From Gammaproteobacteria bacterium (GTDB taxonomy: Bacteria > Pseudomonadota > Gammaproteobacteria > Francisellales > CACEW01): a stretch of DNA of 64,000 nucleotides. The first letter of the stretch is position 1. Every line of letters starts with the position of its first letter. Below, in pieces: positions 50,853 to 61,148 of the stretch. Below the pieces are notes generated by a model. That model saw only the letters and a list, made by a program, of their open reading frames with translations, had not been told where the DNA came from and did not search any database. Where the stretch lies: assembly GCA_029256015.1 (NCBI GenBank), contig JAQSYQ010000003.1:39651-103650 (forward strand). The letters run 5' to 3'. Position numbers and translations under genes: made by a program.

Positions 50853-53800
50853 ATGGCAATTGATTTTGTGCATTTGCGGGTGCATTCCGAGTATTCATTG
50901 GTTGATGGCCTGGCCAATATCGATGCATTGGTAAAAACTACCAAAAAACTTTCAATGCCGGCTATTGCTTTAACCGATGAAGCCAATTTATTTGCAGCGA
51001 TTAAATTCTATAAGGCAGCTACCCAGGCAGGGATTAAGCCTATTTTTGGGGCGGATATCTGTCTTAAAAACGGCAGCACGACGCCAACCCGCTTAACCTT
51101 GTTGTGTCAAAATCAGACAGGCTATAAAAATTTAATTTTATTAATTTCAAAGGGCTATCTAGTGGGGGAGCGCAAGCAGGGTATTCCCTATATCGAATAT
51201 GAATGGCTTAGCAAAGAATCCCTTGAAGGTTTGATTGCTTTATCAGGAGCTCAGGAAGGGGATATCGGTCATGCCATTTTACAAAATGACATAGCGCGCG
51301 CCGAGCAAAATCTTTCATGCTGGACTAAACTTTTTCCTAATCAGCGCTTCTATTTGGAATTGCAAAGAACCGGCAAGCCTAATGAAGAAATATACATTCA
51401 GTCCGCTTTGCAGTTAGCATCTGATCAGCAAATCCCTGTAGTCGCCACCCAAAATGTCCGGTTTTTGGAAAGAGAAGACTTTGAAGCGCATGAGGTAAGA
51501 GTCGCCATTCACGATGGCTATACCTTGGATGATCCGAAGCGGCCCAAAACCTACACGGCCGAGCAGTATTTATGTTCAGTAGAAGAAATGCAGCAAAAGT
51601 TTGCTGATATTCCAGAAGCATTGATAAATAGCGTTGAAATAGCCAAGCGTTGCAACGTGACCTTTAAGCTGGGCCAGGTTTATTTGCCCAATTTCCCCGT
51701 TCCCGAAGGGATGACGGTGGATGATTATTTCAGGCATGCTTCTAAAGAAGGCTTGGAAAGACGTTTGGACATAATCTTAGCGGGGCTTTCTCAAGAGCAG
51801 GCTGATGAAAAACGGCAGGCTTATGAGTCGCGCTTAGCGATTGAGCTTGATGTGATTATTAAAATGGGCTTCACCGGTTACTTCTTAATTGTTGCAGACT
51901 TTATTCAGTGGGCCAAAGATAACGGCGTCCCTGTCGGCCCTGGTCGTGGATCGGGGGCGGGCTCTTTGGTGGCCTATGCCTTAAAAATTACCGACTTAGA
52001 TCCATTGCCCTATGACTTGCTGTTTGAGCGCTTTTTGAACCCAGAGCGGGTCTCGATGCCTGACTTTGATATTGACTTTTGTATGGACGGACGAGACCGG
52101 GTCATTGAATACGTTGCTGAAAAGTATGGTCGTAGCAGCGTATCTCAGATTATTACCTTTGGTAGTATGGCGGCTAAAGCGGTAGTCCGAGATGTGGGAA
52201 GGGTAATGGGATTGCCTTATGGCTTTGTTGATGGAATTGCAAAGCTTATTCCTTTGGATTTAGGAATGACCCTTGAGCAAGCTTTAAAAGACGAGCCTAT
52301 ATTACAGTCTCGCTATGACACTCAAGAAGATGTAAAAACTCTATTGGATATGGCCTTGAGGCTTGAGGGAACTGTCCGTAACGTCGGTAAACATGCGGGA
52401 GGGGTGGTTATTTGTCCTTCGCTTTTAACCGACTTTGTGCCGATTTACTGTGAAGAAGGAACAAGCCAATTAGTTAGCCAGTTTGATAAAGATGATGTTG
52501 AAGCAGCGGGCTTGGTTAAATTTGACTTCTTAGGCTTAAGAAACCTCACGATTATTGACGCAGCCGTAAAAACGATTAATGAGCAGCGGGCAAAAGTTGG
52601 CGAAGATCCTATCAATATTCACCTTATTCCGCTGGATGATAAGCCAACCTTTGATTTATTAAAACGCTGTGAAACCACCGCGGTATTCCAGTTAGAGTCT
52701 CGAGGAATGAAAGACCTGGTTAGGCGTTTGCAACCTGACTGTTTTGAAGACATCGTGGCATTGGTGGCTTTATTTAGGCCGGGGCCTTTGCAATCCGGGA
52801 TGGTAGACGACTTTATAAACCGTAAGCACGGCAGGGCAAAAGTAGAGTATCCTCATCCTGATACCGCTTCTATTTTAAAGCCTACTTACGGGATTATTTT
52901 GTACCAAGAGCAGGTGATGTTGATTCCTCAGGTTTTGGCGGGCTTTACCTTAGGCGGAGCAGACTTGCTGCGCCGTGCAATGGGTAAGAAAAAGCCTGAA
53001 GAAATGGCCAAGATGCGTGCAGTATTTGTTGATGGCTGTGCTAAAAACAATATCACTGCGGATTTGGCTAATAGCATTTTTGACTTGATGGAAAAGTTCG
53101 CAGGCTATGGATTTAACAAGTCTCACTCAGCGGCCTATGCTCTCGTTGCCTACCAAACTGCCTGGCTTAAAGCGCATTATCCCGCTGCATTTATGGCGGC
53201 AGTGCTCTCATCGGATATGGACAACACCGATAAGGTCGTGAGTTTTTTTGAGGACTGTGAATTAATTAAGCTTCAAGTTTTGCCTCCTGATATCAATGCA
53301 AGTGATTATCGATTTACCGCGGTAGACCGCACTATAGTCCAATATGGCTTGGGCGCAGTTAAAGGGGCGGGTGAAAACGCCATTGAATCGATTGTGGCTG
53401 AAAGGAAAACCAATGGCCCATTCCATGACTTGTTTGAGTTTTGTCGAAGAGTTGATTTACGCAAGGTAAACCGACGGGTATTGGAAGCTTTAATTTACTC
53501 TGGAGCAATGGACAAGCTTGGCCCTAGCCGTGAATCCTTGCTGGCCTCTTTGGATTTAGCTTTGCAAGCGGCCGACCAATATGATCGAGACCAGTCTAGC
53601 GGGCAGGATGATCTGTTCCAAGCTTTTGCTATGCCGGATGAATCTGCTGAAAAAGCTCAATTCATTGAAGTTAAGCATTTCTCAATGCGTCAGCGTTTAT
53701 TACAGGAAAAGCAGGTGTTGGGGCTGTTTATTTCAGGGCATCCTTTAGATGAGCATCGGCAGGAATTCCGTAAAATGGGAATTCACAATATCAGTGCGCT

Positions 53801-54320
53801 ACGTCCTACTGCTAAAAACAGCACTTTGCGCATAGCGGGTATTATCGGCTCCATTCGCAAAATCAAAACTAAACGCGGCAGCATGATGATGATTCTCACC
53901 TTAGAAGATCACTCAGGCAAAACCGATGTCACTTTATTTTCAGACGTATTTGAAAAGTATCATGCTCTGCTTCAGACCGATCAGATTGTCGTCATCGAGG
54001 CTGAGGTAAACCATGATGAGTATTCAGGAGGTTTGAGAGTTGCAGCGCGTGAAGTGCTTACTTTAGAAGAAGCCCGCGCCAAATGGGTCAAGTCACTTAG
54101 CCTGCGTTTAAATCGAGATCAGGCCGAGCAGGGCTTATTAAATCATTTGAACCATTTATTGAAACAATATCCCGGCAATTGTCCTGTGCAGTTTATTTAC
54201 CGAACTGAAGAAGGCGAGGTGCTACTGCGCTCCAATAAAATCATGGTAAGACTTGAGGATAGCGTTTTAGGGGAACTTAAGCGCTTGCTCGGGGAAGACA
54301 ATTCAGAGCTGCTGTTTTAG
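50853..54320 (+). CDS. dnaE: DNA polymerase III alpha subunit DnaE
   Basis: 1155 aa, normal for DnaE1. N-terminal PHP domain (VHLRVHSEYSLVDGLANIDA region), then the C-family polymerase palm with PDFDIDFCMDGRDRVIEYV carrying catalytic aspartates and the GPGRGSGAGSLVAYALKITD block. The fingers contain FGSMAAKAVVRDVGRVMGLP, the helix-hairpin-helix is around residue 830, and an OB fold follows (LRIAGIIGSIRKIKTKRGS). The gene is intact and sits between two effector-like genes. Confidence 0.97.
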   Translation: MAIDFVHLRVHSEYSLVDGLANIDALVKTTKKLSMPAIALTDEANLFAAIKFYKAATQAGIKPIFGADICLKNGSTTPTRLTLLCQNQTGYKNLILLISKGYLVGERKQGIPYIEYEWLSKESLEGLIALSGAQEGDIGHAILQNDIARAEQNLSCWTKLFPNQRFYLELQRTGKPNEEIYIQSALQLASDQQIPVVATQNVRFLEREDFEAHEVRVAIHDGYTLDDPKRPKTYTAEQYLCSVEEMQQKFADIPEALINSVEIAKRCNVTFKLGQVYLPNFPVPEGMTVDDYFRHASKEGLERRLDIILAGLSQEQADEKRQAYESRLAIELDVIIKMGFTGYFLIVADFIQWAKDNGVPVGPGRGSGAGSLVAYALKITDLDPLPYDLLFERFLNPERVSMPDFDIDFCMDGRDRVIEYVAEKYGRSSVSQIITFGSMAAKAVVRDVGRVMGLPYGFVDGIAKLIPLDLGMTLEQALKDEPILQSRYDTQEDVKTLLDMALRLEGTVRNVGKHAGGVVICPSLLTDFVPIYCEEGTSQLVSQFDKDDVEAAGLVKFDFLGLRNLTIIDAAVKTINEQRAKVGEDPINIHLIPLDDKPTFDLLKRCETTAVFQLESRGMKDLVRRLQPDCFEDIVALVALFRPGPLQSGMVDDFINRKHGRAKVEYPHPDTASILKPTYGIILYQEQVMLIPQVLAGFTLGGADLLRRAMGKKKPEEMAKMRAVFVDGCAKNNITADLANSIFDLMEKFAGYGFNKSHSAAYALVAYQTAWLKAHYPAAFMAAVLSSDMDNTDKVVSFFEDCELIKLQVLPPDINASDYRFTAVDRTIVQYGLGAVKGAGENAIESIVAERKTNGPFHDLFEFCRRVDLRKVNRRVLEALIYSGAMDKLGPSRESLLASLDLALQAADQYDRDQSSGQDDLFQAFAMPDESAEKAQFIEVKHFSMRQRLLQEKQVLGLFISGHPLDEHRQEFRKMGIHNISALRPTAKNSTLRIAGIIGSIRKIKTKRGSMMMILTLEDHSGKTDVTLFSDVFEKYHALLQTDQIVVIEAEVNHDEYSGGLRVAAREVLTLEEARAKWVKSLSLRLNRDQAEQGLLNHLNHLLKQYPGNCPVQFIYRTEEGEVLLRSNKIMVRLEDSVLGELKRLLGEDNSELLF

Positions 54321-54457
54321 GCTAATTCATCATTTCAGTACAATTCCAGCGCAAAATAGATTAATCTCATCAGTAAATTATGACGATGTACATATTGGCT
54401 TAATTTTTTTTAAGAGGAAAATATTCAGTATTTCACTTACTCATATCGAGGTACTAT

Positions 54458-57400
54458 ATGGCATTTTCTGGACAAGAATTTTCAGCATCAGATAAGGTGG
54501 CGCCACAGCAAGAAGAACAAGCTGAAGGATCATCTTTTGAGGTTAAAGGACATCTTGGAGGGTCAGGTGCTCCATCAATTGATTCATCACTACAAGATGT
54601 GCTAAAGCCGCGGCCTAAAAGAAAAAGCATTAGCTTTCCTATACAATCTCCATTGATTACATTTTTTACCGGAATGATCCAACCATTAGCGAATGATCCT
54701 CTAGCTTACCCAGATAAGCCAATAGGTGAGGGAAAAGCTTGGGTGGGAACTGATGGGCTTGGAGTAGAGGCTGAAATATCAGGAGGATGTCAGTTTTCTG
54801 TTAATAAAACAGTTGGCGAGATCATGTCAAGAAAGGTAGAAAGAGCTGATAATGAACCACTCACCATCAATCATACATTTTATAACAGCCTAAATTCAGC
54901 ACTAGGATTCCGTCTTCCAGAAGGCATCGATCTCAATAAATATATAGTCGAAACAATACAGTTTAAAGGGCCTCATGCTGAAGCGGGTGCAAGTGCCGAT
55001 GCAACTCATATTGGCGCTGGGGGCGAAGCCAGCCTTGCTAGCGTGAGTATTTCCATACTCAGTCCTGATTATTCTGTCCGTTATACAGTTTTAGGACGAG
55101 TAGGAGGCTCAGCCGAAATTTCTTATTCTGCAAAAGAAGGAAAGAACATTACTAAGATAGGGCTTGGATTATGGGAGTTTTCAAGAGAGAGAGTGCTGAC
55201 AGAGGAGAATATTGCAGCTAGCGCACGTGCACTTATCCAACAATCTGCTGTGGGTCGCCAACTTAATGAGCTTTATCAGCCTATCCATGAACCCAGGGCC
55301 GCAGCTTTAATGGAGCAGGCTTTATTAACCCAGGCCTCTTCTACCGAAAATGGGCAAAACCTAGGTAAGTATTTCCAAGGTGAAGCTGCCAATTCTAAGA
55401 AAAAAACAGTAAAAGCATTAGCGCCTCATCTAGGCAAAGAAGACCTTGACCTTTATGTCCAGAATTTTTTTACTGCTGAGAGTGCTTCTGTTAGTGAAGC
55501 GAGTGAAGCTAAGCCGGTTAATTTGGAATTAAGCGAGCAAGTTCAGGCAATAAAAGATTTATCTCGAGAAACTCTGAGCATTTTGGTTCAAGAGAAAAGT
55601 TCAGTTGAGGGCTTTGAGCGTGAGTCAGGCGTAATGAGAGCAAAAAGCCAGCTTGATGAGCTCCTGTCTAAACCCGATGCAAATATTCACGAAGTAATGG
55701 ATAGCTATCACGCTTTGTGCACTCAGAAGCAAAAAGTTGCTTCTGCTCGGCGTGAATTTGATAGTATGGTACTTGCTGCCAGTAATATTGCAGATCTAAG
55801 TGGGTCCTTACTATCCATTTTTGGGCATAAAAAAGAGGCTCATCAGGTAAGGGCAATTGCCGATGCCGGTATAAAAATAGGAACAAGTATCGCTGCGCTT
55901 GCCGGATATGGTGCGCTTGCAGGTGTCATTTCCCCTTTAGGCGCTGCAACAATGATTGCAAGTGGGGTTGATCAGTTGATAAGCTTAAACTCAAAGCCGC
56001 AAGATATGAGTCTGGTATTATTAGAGGCAATAGGTGAGCTCTTTAATCAAATCAGTCAGATTCGCCAAGAAATGCATGAGCGCTTTGATAGAATCGAAAA
56101 TGAACTACATGTGCATCGAAAAATTCTAAACCATTTAGCGGCAAGTATTGATCAAGTAAGCGCTAATACAGGAAGCCAGCATGCGCTCAGTATGATGATA
56201 TATGCTGCTGCTACAAGAGATATTTCGGAATATTTGAAATCTTTACAAGCTGCTATTCGTCGAATAGCTACAAAGATAGAGGATGCAAAGATCCAAGAAG
56301 AATATACTAAAAGCATAGAGCCGATTGACAAGCTTCTGCACAAAGAAAGCATTGTTTTTGGCGATTTACAGGAAATCGCTGCGCATATTCGAACCCGCCT
56401 AATGGTTCACAAAGGTGAAGTGGTTGATATTTCCCGAGTTGAAGATTTGCCAATAGATTATTTCATCAGCCATTTATCGCGACTGAACCCACATGCTGTA
56501 GAGGGTGAGAGCTTAGCCAATCCTTTGCTATGGAGCTATATGGCTTTGGCAACAGCTGTTTTTTACAAGGAAGTTTATAAAGGTAACCAAAGAGTTTCCT
56601 ATGCGAGCTGGACTAATCTGCAAGAAATTTTGAGATCAGGTTTGAATCTGCAAGATTTTTTTGCCGGCTTATCTCAGCTGCCTTATTCAGATTTAATTAC
56701 CGGCTATAAACGCAGCCTTACTGATGTTATGGAAGCTTTGGATTTAGCACTTACTGAAGAAATGCGCAATAAAGTAAAAGCATTGGGGTTTTCTCTTAAT
56801 CAAGCTGATCAAGACCGGCTTAAAATAGAATTAAAAGAGTTTAATCAAGAGCTTTCTATCTACACTGACTTCTGCGATGAGTTGAAAACAGATCAAGGGC
56901 CATACCGCTCCTGGTTTGATAGTTTTCATCTTCAACAAAATAAGGGTGTGCATAATTACAGCGGAGGATGGTTTAAACACAGCAGGTCAAGTTTCCCAAG
57001 ACATTTGGGCGGGCCAGGTTTTAAATTTGCTGACAGAACCCATTATAGCATTGCTGAAGAAGCGGCCTATAAGAAGCGCCAGCTTGAACAAGTCAGCGAT
57101 TTTAGGACAAGGCTAGTTGATGAGCGGCGTACAAGCCTTGCTGATGGTGCGTTAACCGAATTTAACTTGAGTTTATTTGGAAATGATCATTCTGCTAAAC
57201 CCTATTTATTATTTATGTCTAATCCAAAGCTTCCTATGCTGCCTTTACCTGCTAATATCTTAACTTTCATTTTAGAGAAAGAGCCTGGTTTAAAGAAGTA
57301 TTACCTTGCTGATCGTTTAGGTGAGGGCAAATTAAAATGCACTTACGAGATTGATTTTGAGTCAAAGTCAATGCGTATCAACTTTCAATTTATAAAAGAT

Positions 57401-59173
57401 AATCAAAAGCAAATCAGTTCGAATAAATTTAAAAGAGCACAGCAGCCAGGTTTAGTAGGGTATTTGCCTGATAGTGATGCTCCATTATATTTTAATGAGC
57501 ATCAAGTCATTCGTGATGGCAATTGCGGTTTTGTCACATTAGGCGCAAGCCGAGATGAAGTGGCCGATATTTTAATAAGTTTAGCTGAAGATCCTGCTGC
57601 AAGAGAGATGTTAATGGAGGAAATCCAAGAGTATCTGGCAACAGAGCCGTGGGAAGGACCATCTAATGAGGGGAAGGCTCATTTTGCAGCTATGCAGGCT
57701 TTAGGGGCTGATTTGCAGAATAATATCGTTCAAGTTCGCCACGCTTTTCCTGACATTGCAGAATCTACATTAGAAAGCGCCTTAACCTGGCTTGATGCAA
57801 ATGGCAAAAACGAGGAAGCTTCTCACTTAAGAAGGTTGCATTCTGATTTGGCTGTAGAAACGACGGCATTTGAAAACTATGCAAAAAGAGAGGATGTGTT
57901 TATTGCTTATGCTAATAGGCTGCGTGATCCTGTAGAGCGTACATGGCTCGGCTATAAAAGCGCTACTTTGTATGCCAAAGCCAAAAGGATCACGCTTTAT
58001 CTCTGGAAAGCATCGGAGCAAGCCAGGAATCATTTGGATTTGGTTGCCAGTCATATCCCCTTAGAGCCAAATGGTCAAATTATTCATGGTTTTCATACTG
58101 ATAGGATGAGTCATTTTAATTTATTGACAGTACAGCCTTTGGCAGAGATTGCAGCAGCTTTAGAAATGCTGACCCCAAAAGAAACCGTAATTCAACTTTG
58201 CCAATTAGAACTTGGAGTGGATGTAGGAATATATTATCCTCGTTCACCTGCTGAAGGTCTATGGTATATGTGGACCGGCGGAAAATTTGCTGAAAGCCTT
58301 ACCCCTGAATTCAAGTGTGAAAGCCGCGGTGGTGGATTATATTGGAATGAGTACTGGGCATACGTACCGGTAGTGCATAATGAACCCAAAAAAGGACTAT
58401 TCCATCACTTAACTGATGTAGTGACGACATTCACAAGCCAAATAAAGAAAGAGGACTTGGCCGTAGTAAATGCATTGAACTATCAAAAGATAAAAGAAAT
58501 TAGGGGCGAAGTTATCTCTAAAGTACTTCAGGATATGATGGCTCAAAATAATTTGCTGGAGCTGTCAAAGCGCTATAAAGCTTTTTGCGGGGCTTATTTT
58601 AATCTGGCAATTTGGTACAAGGCCTGCTTTATGGAATTTGTGCAATCGCCTCTATTAAAAGGCTGGTTTGATCAACTCATATCACCCAAGAACTTGAGTG
58701 TAAAATTATCAAGCTTGCCAGAACGCCGAAAATCAAATTTGCAGACAATGTTTCTATCTTGCCTGGATGCTGTTGAGGCCTTAGATGCTCTCACTACTGA
58801 AGAGATACGCAGAGTTAACCTGGTTGATGCTGATTCTGAAAAAGCCCCTTTTTATAAGCAAGCCTTAAGGGTTTTACAAGAAACCAGCGATCATCTTAGG
58901 CCGAATGCACAAACTGAGGCGGCAGCAAATGAGCATGAGGCTTACACTGCTCGGCAAGAAATGCATAATTTATTCAACCTTGTGCAGAGTAACATTGATA
59001 TTATGACCCCAGAGCGACTAGCTGTATTCCGCCAACAGTTAGCAGTTGTTGAAGCTGAGATGCGTAGGATGGGCTTGCTGATTGGAGATGGGCCTCGCGC
59101 AGCAGCTGGCACAGCATTGGTAATCGGCCAAGCTCGCCAAGAACCTATGGAAGTTGTCGAGCCGAAACCTTAA
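54458..59173 (+). CDS. Giant OTU-like protease protein, putative effector
   Basis: 1571 aa. The N-terminus is disordered and has a basic motif KPRPKRKS. Residues about 455-515 hold a long hydrophobic glycine/alanine segment (IGTSIAALAGYGALAGVIS and following) that could insert into membranes, followed by a coiled coil (LFNQISQIRQEMHERFDRIE). An OTU-like centre lies at 1018-1222: VIRDGNCGFVTLG (D1020, C1023) and TDRMSHFNLLT (H1219). The segment between them is about 195 residues, longer than usual. GAGGT stands before the ATG and a terminator follows. It shares the D-G-N-C core with the protein at 40779 but little else visible. Confidence 0.68.
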   Translation: MAFSGQEFSASDKVAPQQEEQAEGSSFEVKGHLGGSGAPSIDSSLQDVLKPRPKRKSISFPIQSPLITFFTGMIQPLANDPLAYPDKPIGEGKAWVGTDGLGVEAEISGGCQFSVNKTVGEIMSRKVERADNEPLTINHTFYNSLNSALGFRLPEGIDLNKYIVETIQFKGPHAEAGASADATHIGAGGEASLASVSISILSPDYSVRYTVLGRVGGSAEISYSAKEGKNITKIGLGLWEFSRERVLTEENIAASARALIQQSAVGRQLNELYQPIHEPRAAALMEQALLTQASSTENGQNLGKYFQGEAANSKKKTVKALAPHLGKEDLDLYVQNFFTAESASVSEASEAKPVNLELSEQVQAIKDLSRETLSILVQEKSSVEGFERESGVMRAKSQLDELLSKPDANIHEVMDSYHALCTQKQKVASARREFDSMVLAASNIADLSGSLLSIFGHKKEAHQVRAIADAGIKIGTSIAALAGYGALAGVISPLGAATMIASGVDQLISLNSKPQDMSLVLLEAIGELFNQISQIRQEMHERFDRIENELHVHRKILNHLAASIDQVSANTGSQHALSMMIYAAATRDISEYLKSLQAAIRRIATKIEDAKIQEEYTKSIEPIDKLLHKESIVFGDLQEIAAHIRTRLMVHKGEVVDISRVEDLPIDYFISHLSRLNPHAVEGESLANPLLWSYMALATAVFYKEVYKGNQRVSYASWTNLQEILRSGLNLQDFFAGLSQLPYSDLITGYKRSLTDVMEALDLALTEEMRNKVKALGFSLNQADQDRLKIELKEFNQELSIYTDFCDELKTDQGPYRSWFDSFHLQQNKGVHNYSGGWFKHSRSSFPRHLGGPGFKFADRTHYSIAEEAAYKKRQLEQVSDFRTRLVDERRTSLADGALTEFNLSLFGNDHSAKPYLLFMSNPKLPMLPLPANILTFILEKEPGLKKYYLADRLGEGKLKCTYEIDFESKSMRINFQFIKDNQKQISSNKFKRAQQPGLVGYLPDSDAPLYFNEHQVIRDGNCGFVTLGASRDEVADILISLAEDPAAREMLMEEIQEYLATEPWEGPSNEGKAHFAAMQALGADLQNNIVQVRHAFPDIAESTLESALTWLDANGKNEEASHLRRLHSDLAVETTAFENYAKREDVFIAYANRLRDPVERTWLGYKSATLYAKAKRITLYLWKASEQARNHLDLVASHIPLEPNGQIIHGFHTDRMSHFNLLTVQPLAEIAAALEMLTPKETVIQLCQLELGVDVGIYYPRSPAEGLWYMWTGGKFAESLTPEFKCESRGGGLYWNEYWAYVPVVHNEPKKGLFHHLTDVVTTFTSQIKKEDLAVVNALNYQKIKEIRGEVISKVLQDMMAQNNLLELSKRYKAFCGAYFNLAIWYKACFMEFVQSPLLKGWFDQLISPKNLSVKLSSLPERRKSNLQTMFLSCLDAVEALDALTTEEIRRVNLVDADSEKAPFYKQALRVLQETSDHLRPNAQTEAAANEHEAYTARQEMHNLFNLVQSNIDIMTPERLAVFRQQLAVVEAEMRRMGLLIGDGPRAAAGTALVIGQARQEPMEVVEPKP

Positions 59174-59204
59174 TTTTAATGGGTTGACGCCATAGTAGAT
59201 AGAC

Positions 59205-59229
59205 GGCCCGTTAAAAGAAACGGGCCTTT
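59205..59229 (+). terminator. Rho-independent terminator
   Basis: GGCCCGTT (59205-59212) pairs with AACGGGCC (59219-59226), loop AAAAGA, followed by TTT. It ends the 1571-aa gene and separates it from the convergent fdxA. Confidence 0.85.
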
Positions 59230-59253
59230 CTGATAAAAGTGACAATGGTTTTA

Positions 59254-59577
59254 TTATTTCTCTAAATATTGAATTTTCCCGGGAACATCTTTCCACTCAT
59301 CAGCATCAGCCGGGGCATCTTTTTTCAAAGTGATATTGGGCCAGACTTTTGACATCTCATCATTAATCTTTAAAAGCTGTTCTTGCTCGGTAGGCACATC
59401 GTCAGCCGACATAATGGCGTTAACTGGGCATTCCGGCTCGCATAGAGCGCAGTCTATGCATTCATCAGGGTTAATGGCCAGCATATTGGGGCCTTCATAA
59501 AAACAGTTGACCGGGCAGACTTCTACACAGTCGGTGTATCTGCATTTGATACAGGATTCAGTCACGACAAATGCCAT
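59254..59577 (-). CDS. fdxA: 7Fe ferredoxin FdxA
   Basis: 107 aa. The N-terminal ferredoxin domain has the seven-iron pattern: C9, C17, and the CP of [10 protein letters not shown], then [18 protein letters not shown], providing ligands for one [3Fe-4S] and one [4Fe-4S] cluster. The C-terminal about 45 residues are the usual FdxA extension. A soluble electron carrier. It lies six bases after glpD on the same strand and may be transcribed with it. Confidence 0.95.
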   Translation of the reverse strand: MAFVVTESCIKCRYTDCVEVCPVNCFYEGPNMLAINPDECIDCALCEPECPVNAIMSADDVPTEQEQLLKINDEMSKVWPNITLKKDAPADADEWKDVPGKIQYLEK

Positions 59578-59583
59578 ATTTAT

Positions 59584-61077
59584 TTACTCCTTAATTGGCT
59601 GCTGATTTAACCAATTGTTTAACTTGTCCTTTTCTTGTGGCGATAAGAATAACCCTAATTTGCTGCGACGCCAAATAATATCATCCAAAGTGCGGGCCCA
59701 TTCGGTCTCTATCATAAACCTCACTTCTTTTTCATACAGTCCGGCTCCAAAATGCAGGCCTAAGTCTTGTAAAGATTGAGCATGCTTTAAAAGCTCATGA
59801 CAGCGAGAGCCATAAGCATTAGCCAAGCGATTTACTAGGTCTTTAGGGAGCCAGGGATAAGCTTTTTCAAGCTGAGAGCAAAATGCGTTAAAGTTGCCGC
59901 AGTCTCCGCCGGGCAGTGGGCTGTATGCAGTCCAAGCTTTGCCCATTTTAGGGAAATAGAGCTGTAGTTGCTCTAAGGCGTGCTCAGCCAATTTCCGGTA
60001 TGTGGTGACCTTGCCTCCAAATATAGAAAGCACGGGCAGCTTGCCTTCTTTATCATGGACTTCAAGACTATAGTCTCGGGTGACCTTTTTGGGGTCGCCA
60101 TGCATATCGCTTTGCAATGGCCTGACTCCAGCATAGCTCCAAATAATTTGCTTGGGAGAAATTGAGTATTGAAAATACGCATTGACGGCATTGCAAAGAT
60201 AATCTTGTTCTTCAGGGCTACAGGATAACTGGCTTGGGTCCCCTTGATAGTCAATATCGGTTGTGCCAATTAGGCTAAATTGATTCTGATAAGGAATAAC
60301 GAAAATCACTCGATTATCACTGTTCTGCAAAATATAGGCCTGATCGCCTTCATAAATTTTGGGCGCAACGATATGGCTGCCTTTTACCAAGCGGACATGA
60401 TGGCGAGTTTCCAGACTAAAGTCTTGGATAATTTTATCGACCCAGGGGCCTGAAGCATTGATAAGGGCTTTGGCATAAAAACTCTTTTCTTGATTATGTT
60501 GATCCATCACTTTAATTAACCAGCAGTCTTGTTCTTGGCTAGCGCTAATCACTTTATGCCTAGTTAAAATTGCGGCGCCATTGGCTTTGGCCTGCAAGGC
60601 GTTAGCAACCACTAACCTGGCATCATCCACTCTGGCATCGGAATATTCAAAGGCTTTTTTATACTTCGGTTTTAACGGATTGTTAGGATGATCAGACAAC
60701 CGAAGCGCTTTTGATTTAGGTAGGCTTTGCTTGATATTTAAATGGTCATATAAAAACAAACCAAGTCTTATCATCCAGGCCGGTCTTAAGAATTCGTTAT
60801 GGGGCATAATAAATCGCAGGGGATGCACAAGCTGGGGTGCAACTTTTAGTAAAACATCACGCTCAATCAAGGCTTCTCTGACTAAGCGAAATTCATAGTA
60901 TTCTAAATAGCGAAGGCCGCCATGAATTAATTTGCTGCTGCTGGATGAGGTGTGGCTGGCCAAATCGTCCTGCTCGCAAAGCGCAACCGAAAGCTTTCTT
61001 CCGGCAGCATCGGCAGCAATGCCGCAGCCATTAACTCCTCCGCCTATAATAAATAAATCATAAACCTGCTTTGTCAT
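59584..61077 (-). CDS. glpD: Aerobic glycerol-3-phosphate dehydrogenase GlpD
   Basis: 497 aa. Membrane-associated FAD enzyme that oxidises glycerol-3-phosphate to dihydroxyacetone phosphate and feeds electrons to ubiquinone. FAD fold DLFIIGGGVNGCGIAADAAG, then SSSSSKLIHGGLRYLEYYEF, ALINASGPWVDKI and FGGKVTTYRKLAEHAL. Full length. It is divergent from glpK across 71 bases, giving a two-step glycerol pathway. Confidence 0.95.
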   Translation of the reverse strand: MTKQVYDLFIIGGGVNGCGIAADAAGRKLSVALCEQDDLASHTSSSSSKLIHGGLRYLEYYEFRLVREALIERDVLLKVAPQLVHPLRFIMPHNEFLRPAWMIRLGLFLYDHLNIKQSLPKSKALRLSDHPNNPLKPKYKKAFEYSDARVDDARLVVANALQAKANGAAILTRHKVISASQEQDCWLIKVMDQHNQEKSFYAKALINASGPWVDKIIQDFSLETRHHVRLVKGSHIVAPKIYEGDQAYILQNSDNRVIFVIPYQNQFSLIGTTDIDYQGDPSQLSCSPEEQDYLCNAVNAYFQYSISPKQIIWSYAGVRPLQSDMHGDPKKVTRDYSLEVHDKEGKLPVLSIFGGKVTTYRKLAEHALEQLQLYFPKMGKAWTAYSPLPGGDCGNFNAFCSQLEKAYPWLPKDLVNRLANAYGSRCHELLKHAQSLQDLGLHFGAGLYEKEVRFMIETEWARTLDDIIWRRSKLGLFLSPQEKDKLNNWLNQQPIKE

Positions 61078-61148
61078 GAGATTCCCTAATCTTTTTATTC
61101 TTTATATATTAGAATGTTTTTAATAGAAATGTATGTGGGATACAAAGT

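Noticed and set aside
54390..54457. PmrA-box-like regulatory site before the OTU-like gene
   Set aside because: CTTAAT and TTAAG occur but spacing and sequence do not fit the known box; AT-rich chance is enough.
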